Positions 59,663 to 64,000 of a stretch of DNA of 64,000 nucleotides are shown one piece after another. The stretch is taken from the NCBI RefSeq assembly GCF_000236705.1, contig NC_016599.1, positions 3,844,001-3,908,000 of the forward strand, written 5' to 3'. This DNA is from Owenweeksia hongkongensis DSM 17368. GTDB lineage: Bacteria; Bacteroidota; Bacteroidia; Flavobacteriales; Schleiferiaceae. The position numbers and the translations under genes were made by a program. How positions within the stretch are numbered: position 1 is the first letter of the stretch; each line of letters opens with the position of its first letter. The notes under the pieces are model-generated. The model saw only the letters and a list, made by a program, of their open reading frames with translations, did not search any database and was not told the origin of the DNA.

Positions 59663-59863
59663 TGGGTGCCCGATTGTCTTATTCTTGAGGAAATACAAAA
59701 TTTGTGTCTTATCAAATTGTTAAATAAATAAAGGCTTGACAACAAGGAGCTGAGGTTTAGTAGAGGTGAGTTCTACAGGCGGAATTAACCAAATCTCTTT
59801 TTCAAGATGAGATCAAATAGGAAACTTCAAATTGTCATAAACAGAATTAATTAAAATTAGAGT

Positions 59864-62800
59864 ATGAAGAGATTATTACTTTCACTTACTACACTGCTTA
59901 ATGTATTTTATGCCTCCGGCATAGATGCGGAATCAGCAGGACCTCATGTTAATAACAGCACAAATGCCGTTTCCGCTAAAACGGTCGAGGAAGTTGAAGC
60001 ACCAACAAGTCTAGAAGTTTCTTCTAGTTCTGCATTTTATGCGGGATGTGGAGTTGTTAGTACTTTTCCTTACTCCGAAGGTTTTGAGGGCGTGAACTGG
60101 GTATCAGGATCAGGTTCTAATAATACTGGATTTATGATAGATTCGTGTTGGACCGGTTCGTCCAGTGCTGGTAGTACGTACTCTTGGGGTACCAGTACTG
60201 GGGCAAGTTCCACCGGTAGTTATGGTCCTTCTTACGGATTTGGTGGCTCTGGTAACTATGTGTATACCGAAGCATCGGGTGTAAGTTCCGGGGATATGGC
60301 AAATCTAGCTAGCCCATCCTTTGATTTAAGTTCTCTAAACTTTCCAGAACTAAACTTTAGGTACCACATGTATGGGTCGGGTATGGGTGATTTTATGGTG
60401 TGGGCATGGAACGGTACTTCCTACGACACCATAATGTCCGTAACTGGAGATCAAGGAAACTCATGGCTCGAAGCAACTTTAGATTTATCAGCTTATAAAA
60501 CAGCAACTACTCATTTAGTTTTTCATGCTGTTCGAAATGGTTTTAGATCTGATATGGCTATTGATAATATTATGGTTAGCAATGGCTCTCCGTGTATTGC
60601 GCCAACCAATCTTCAAAGCTCAAATGTCACAGCTTCATCTGCAACTATTTCCTGGAACTATGGTGGTACAGCCCCGAGTCTTACTCTTTATTATGTTTCT
60701 AAAGATTCAGCTATAGGTACAGGTACTAGTGTTCAGGTAACAAGCTCTCCGTATGTTATGAGCGGCTTATTTGGTAATTCAGCACACGATGTGTATATAA
60801 CTGCAAATTGCAGTGGGACTAATGGAATAAGTGATACGGTAGGCCCAGTTTCATTTACTACTTCATGCGGAGGAATCGGTATGGCAACTCCATTTACAGA
60901 AACTTTTAATACTACTTCCACAGGTTCCTCATCAAACCCGAGTGAACCTACGTGTTGGAGCTATGAAGAGACAAGCGGAGCTAAAGGTTATGCATATACA
61001 GACGGTGGAAGTGCTTATGCTGCGGGTTTTGCGCGTGGTGGTATAGGTAATTCATTTAGGTTTTATACGAGTAGTACTATTGCTGACGGTGATTCTATGG
61101 CTTTGGTATCGCCTAAAATTGCAAACATGACCACCACCCCAAAGCAAATGGAGCTTTGGATAAGAAGCCGTTCTTCCGGTTCTTCTTATGATGTGAAAGT
61201 AGTTGTAGGGACTGTTGCCGGACAAAATATGTTAAACACATTTGTTCCTTTAGATACGATTAGTATCGGTAATAATACTGCTTATCAAAATTTCACGGTT
61301 CTATTTAACACAGCAAATGGCTACAATGGAACACATGAGTATATGGCTATTTTAGATATGTCTGATGGAAATGACAGTTATAATATGGACGACATCACTA
61401 TAAGTGATGCTCCTAATTGTTTACCATCTACCAATTTGGTGATAAGTAATATTACCAATAGTGGGGCGGATCTTTCGTGGACTGCAGGGCAAGGTATCCA
61501 TCAGGAAATTGTATATGGCCCGGTAGGTTTTTCACAGGCTACGGCTACAGTTCATAAGGCTACTGGCACGAGTTACACAATTTCTGGGCTTTGGGATGAT
61601 GACTGTTTTGAAGTATATGTAAGAGATAGCTGTGCTAGTGGATATAGCCCTTGGGCGGGTCCATATTCGTTTTGTACTTTATGTAATTATTACAACACAC
61701 CTCTTGTGGAGGGTTTTGAAACCACGCCTACTGGAGGAAATACAAACCCATCTACACCTGATTGCTGGAGTTTTGTTCATACAGGGGCAGGTGATGGTTA
61801 TGGGTTTACACATGATTCTCCAGGAGATTCAAAAACCGACAGTACATATTTTTACTTGCATACCAATAACAACCCAGCTAGTAATGATTTGATGGGCTTA
61901 GTTTCTCCGGGAATTAATGGTTTAACTGCAGGCGATAAGCAAATTGAACTTTGGGCAAGAAGCCGTCATCCTTATGCCATTCATGATATAAATCTTATAG
62001 TAGGTACGGTGGTGAGTCCGCTGGACATGAGCACATTTATACCGATCGACACTTTCCATATCGGCAACAATACTACCTACCAACATTTCTCTACCGAAAT
62101 AACTACCGCTAACGGTTATAATGGTACTCACAGTTATCTTGCGGTTTTAGATAATTCTACAACAGGTTCTTACGCATTTATTGATGACATTACTATCGGA
62201 GAGATACCTACTTGTACAGCTTCCTCAAACTTAGCTGCAGCGGGTCAAGGTTATGATTCAGCTTACGTAAGTTGGACCGCAGGCCAAGGGCTGGCTTACA
62301 ACTTGGAGTTTGGTCCTGTAGGATTTACCCAAGGAAATGGAACGTTAGTAAAGGGAATTACCAATCCGTACGCAGGAATCAATGGTCTTAGTGGAGCGAC
62401 ATGTTATGATATTTATGTGAGGGATAGCTGCGCTAGTGGACTGAGCCCATGGTTTGGCCCAATTTCATTTTGTACTACTTGTTCTCCAGTAGCTATTCCA
62501 ATTACTGAAAATTTTGACACCACTGCGAGTGGTTCGACTTCCAACCCTTCACCTCCTGTTTGCTGGAGCTATTATGAAAACCAGAATGTATCGGGATATG
62601 GAAATACCTCTACTACAGGAATTCCGAATGGGGCAAAGCATTGGAGAATGTACAGCCCTACTTCCAGTGCAACGGATACTATAGCTCTAATATCTCCAGC
62701 TATTGCAGGTATTACCAATGGTGATAAAATGATTTCATTTTATTCAAAAACAGCTGGTGCTAGTTTTAGTAAAGTAGTGGTAGGAACTTCACCTAGCAAT

Positions 62801-64000
62801 ACATCGCTGAAAAACTTCACACCAATTGACACTTTAACTACGGATGGGGCTTCATACTCCACTAAGTTTGAAGTGTATTTAGATCAAGTTTCTGGATACA
62901 ATGGCAAAGATGAATACATCGTAATAATGCATGGCAATGCCACTACGCATACTTATGTATATGTAGATGACATTATCATTGATGATATTCCTCCATGTAC
63001 AGCTCCATATAATTTAGGTGTTAGCAATATTACTTCTAGTGGAGCTACCTTATCATGGTCTACAAGTGGAGGGAGTGGTTTTAGAGTAGAATATGGACCT
63101 GTTGGGTTTACTCAAGGTACGGGAACCACAGCTAATGGTACCGTGGTTAGCAATTCTACTTCGCCAACTACAATTGGAGGTTTAGCCCCAAATACTACTT
63201 ACCAGTTTTATGTAGCAGATAATTGTGATTCATCAACATTTGCAGGTCCATTTTCTTTCACAACTACATGCACGGGCCAGCTTTCTGGTATTTATAGCGT
63301 AGGTTCTCCAACGGCTGATTTTAGCGATTTAGATACAGCTTTCTCCGTATTGAGCAATTGTGGTATTACAGGGCCAGTTACCTTAAATCTACAAGGTGGA
63401 AATCACAGTGTGTTTTCTATGAGGCTAGGACATATTGATGGGGCTAGTGCTACAAATACTGTATCAATAGTAGGAGGGACTGTAAGTGCAGATACGCTTA
63501 ATTACGGATCAGGAAGTAATATTCTACTTGAGCTTGATAGTACTAACTATGTGACTTTTAAGAACATTAATATATATGCTCCTAATGCCTCTCGAATGGT
63601 TTGGATGCATAGCCAGGCAGAACATATTACTTTTGATAGTATAAACTTCTTTGGAGGTGCTACTACAAGTTCTAATCATTATCTTATCGTGGCTTCTTCA
63701 TCACCAACTTCTATTATCAGTGGTAATGGTGATAATGTGAGCAACTTTACACTAAAGAATAGCAACCTGTATGGTGGCTATTTGAGTATGATTATCTTGA
63801 GTAGGAATGCTTCTAATAAGAGTAGCAATTTTACTATTGAAAACAATAACTTTATTGACCCTTACTACTACGGTATCCGCATGTACAATGTGGATAATGT
63901 CAATATTAGTTCAAATAAAATCAACTGTACGGGGCCATCGTCTTATGCTATCTTGCTTCAAGATGCCGATTACCTAACTATTGAGGGTAACGAAACCAAG
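59864..64000 (+). CDS. Second giant surface protein, 5' part only
   Basis: From the ATG at 59864 the frame stays open to the window edge (1379 residues). A short hydrophobic N-terminus (MKRLLLSLTTLLNVFYASG) serves as the signal. It contains alternating MAM-like or jelly-roll domains (each begins near PYSEGFEG, PFTETFNTT, PLVEGFETT or PITENFDTT and includes CW followed by S) and FN3 repeats (VEYGPVGFTQG, YVRDSCASG). At about residues 1140-1215 lies a cap module (LSGIYSVGSPTADF ... CGITGPVTLNL ... HIDGASATNTVSI) followed by a beta-helix. Several domains match the giant protein at 45986, so a T9SS sorting domain beyond the edge is expected. Confidence 0.9.
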   Translation, partial: MKRLLLSLTTLLNVFYASGIDAESAGPHVNNSTNAVSAKTVEEVEAPTSLEVSSSSAFYAGCGVVSTFPYSEGFEGVNWVSGSGSNNTGFMIDSCWTGSSSAGSTYSWGTSTGASSTGSYGPSYGFGGSGNYVYTEASGVSSGDMANLASPSFDLSSLNFPELNFRYHMYGSGMGDFMVWAWNGTSYDTIMSVTGDQGNSWLEATLDLSAYKTATTHLVFHAVRNGFRSDMAIDNIMVSNGSPCIAPTNLQSSNVTASSATISWNYGGTAPSLTLYYVSKDSAIGTGTSVQVTSSPYVMSGLFGNSAHDVYITANCSGTNGISDTVGPVSFTTSCGGIGMATPFTETFNTTSTGSSSNPSEPTCWSYEETSGAKGYAYTDGGSAYAAGFARGGIGNSFRFYTSSTIADGDSMALVSPKIANMTTTPKQMELWIRSRSSGSSYDVKVVVGTVAGQNMLNTFVPLDTISIGNNTAYQNFTVLFNTANGYNGTHEYMAILDMSDGNDSYNMDDITISDAPNCLPSTNLVISNITNSGADLSWTAGQGIHQEIVYGPVGFSQATATVHKATGTSYTISGLWDDDCFEVYVRDSCASGYSPWAGPYSFCTLCNYYNTPLVEGFETTPTGGNTNPSTPDCWSFVHTGAGDGYGFTHDSPGDSKTDSTYFYLHTNNNPASNDLMGLVSPGINGLTAGDKQIELWARSRHPYAIHDINLIVGTVVSPLDMSTFIPIDTFHIGNNTTYQHFSTEITTANGYNGTHSYLAVLDNSTTGSYAFIDDITIGEIPTCTASSNLAAAGQGYDSAYVSWTAGQGLAYNLEFGPVGFTQGNGTLVKGITNPYAGINGLSGATCYDIYVRDSCASGLSPWFGPISFCTTCSPVAIPITENFDTTASGSTSNPSPPVCWSYYENQNVSGYGNTSTTGIPNGAKHWRMYSPTSSATDTIALISPAIAGITNGDKMISFYSKTAGASFSKVVVGTSPSNTSLKNFTPIDTLTTDGASYSTKFEVYLDQVSGYNGKDEYIVIMHGNATTHTYVYVDDIIIDDIPPCTAPYNLGVSNITSSGATLSWSTSGGSGFRVEYGPVGFTQGTGTTANGTVVSNSTSPTTIGGLAPNTTYQFYVADNCDSSTFAGPFSFTTTCTGQLSGIYSVGSPTADFSDLDTAFSVLSNCGITGPVTLNLQGGNHSVFSMRLGHIDGASATNTVSIVGGTVSADTLNYGSGSNILLELDSTNYVTFKNINIYAPNASRMVWMHSQAEHITFDSINFFGGATTSSNHYLIVASSSPTSIISGNGDNVSNFTLKNSNLYGGYLSMIILSRNASNKSSNFTIENNNFIDPYYYGIRMYNVDNVNISSNKINCTGPSSYAILLQDADYLTIEGNETK
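63284..63480 (+). other. Cap module 4, in the second giant gene
   Basis: LSGIYSVGSPTADFSDLD, CGITGPVTLNLQGG and HIDGASATNTVSIVGG align with cap module 3 of the first giant protein. A beta-helix follows to the window edge. Confidence 0.65.

Larger units (their letters stand above)
58708..59863. other. 1156-base gene-free region
   Basis: I see no convincing coding frame on either strand. It contains three copies of the GGGT-N3-TAC element (58770, 59137, 59638), each followed at the same 16-base offset by AAATTRCC, and one perfect 12-bp hairpin at 59293-59326. The A/T content is high. It is probably a large regulatory region with perhaps a small RNA. Confidence 0.6.

Noticed and set aside
1-64000. 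tRNA genes, insertion sequences, prophage or plasmid origin
   Set aside because: Reading through the intergenic regions I found no cloverleaf with a TTC-loop motif, no transposase or integrase frame and no phage structural gene.

Overview
The window reads as the chromosome of a marine-type Bacteroidota (Flavobacteriia-like) bacterium. The evidence is internal: proteins ending in type IX secretion (T9SS) sorting domains, TAnnTTTG-type -7 promoter boxes, a Sec-exported clade-II-like nitrous oxide reductase with NosL/D/F/Y, A-rich translation starts and moderately low GC. I cannot name the species from sequence alone.

Layout. (1) 1-1863: 3' end of a large T9SS surface protein, closed by a strong terminator. 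(2) 1969-9432: Smr-domain gene, RNase P RNA (rnpB) carrying three copies of one 16-bp palindrome, a 53-residue membrane protein, an SMR/Gdx-type exporter, a rhodanese operon, a GreA/Rnk-like gene with the proton-translocating transhydrogenase pntAA-pntAB-pntB, and glutamate dehydrogenase behind a Cys-rich small protein. (3) 9667-17357: K+/H+ antiporter, two small membrane-anchored unknowns, a DUF302 protein, a sigma-54 activator with its histidine kinase, and a 593-residue TIM-barrel-like unknown. (4) 17425-24349: queD, an MbnH/MbnP-like diheme and copper-associated pair, nadA-nadB, a His-rich lipoprotein with a cupin, and a DUF6544 protein. (5) 24346-33677, all on the minus strand: a nitrous oxide reduction operon running cytochrome c, nosZ, membrane protein, nosL, nosD, nosF, nosY, NnrS-like and His-rich membrane proteins, DUF488, small acetyltransferase. 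(6) 33875-37273: OprC/NosA-like TonB copper receptor, Met-rich lipoprotein and a HCxGKC small protein. (7) 37397-41444: a nitrosative-stress island with an Rrf2 regulator, RIC/ScdA Fe-S repair protein, group III truncated hemoglobin, tryptophan 2,3-dioxygenase homolog, hemerythrin and a Crp/Fnr regulator. (8) 41633-64000: T9SS surface proteins, including a 2442-residue triple beta-helix protein and the first 1379 residues of another giant, each close to one of two paralogous TPR-histidine kinase/LuxR response-regulator pairs.

How it fits together. Blocks 5-7 look like one copper and nitrogen-oxide respiration/defence programme. Copper enters through the TonB receptor, NosL/D/F/Y build the NosZ copper sites, the cytochrome c probably supplies electrons, and the RIC/globin/hemerythrin genes handle NO damage. 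Two sequence motifs tie the blocks together: an Fnr-like box (ATGAY-N4-ATCAT) before the nos operon and at the crp/fnr gene, and a degenerate element (AGGAT-N6-GTCCT) in five intergenic regions. In block 8 an inverted repeat GGGT-N3-TACCC, in three copies followed at fixed spacing by AAATTRCC, occurs before both kinase/regulator operons and before the giant genes, suggesting a dedicated two-component circuit for giant surface proteins.

The only gene-free stretch over 300 bases is 58708-59863; it holds three copies of that element and a perfect 12-bp hairpin. I saw no tRNA, CRISPR array, insertion sequence or prophage.
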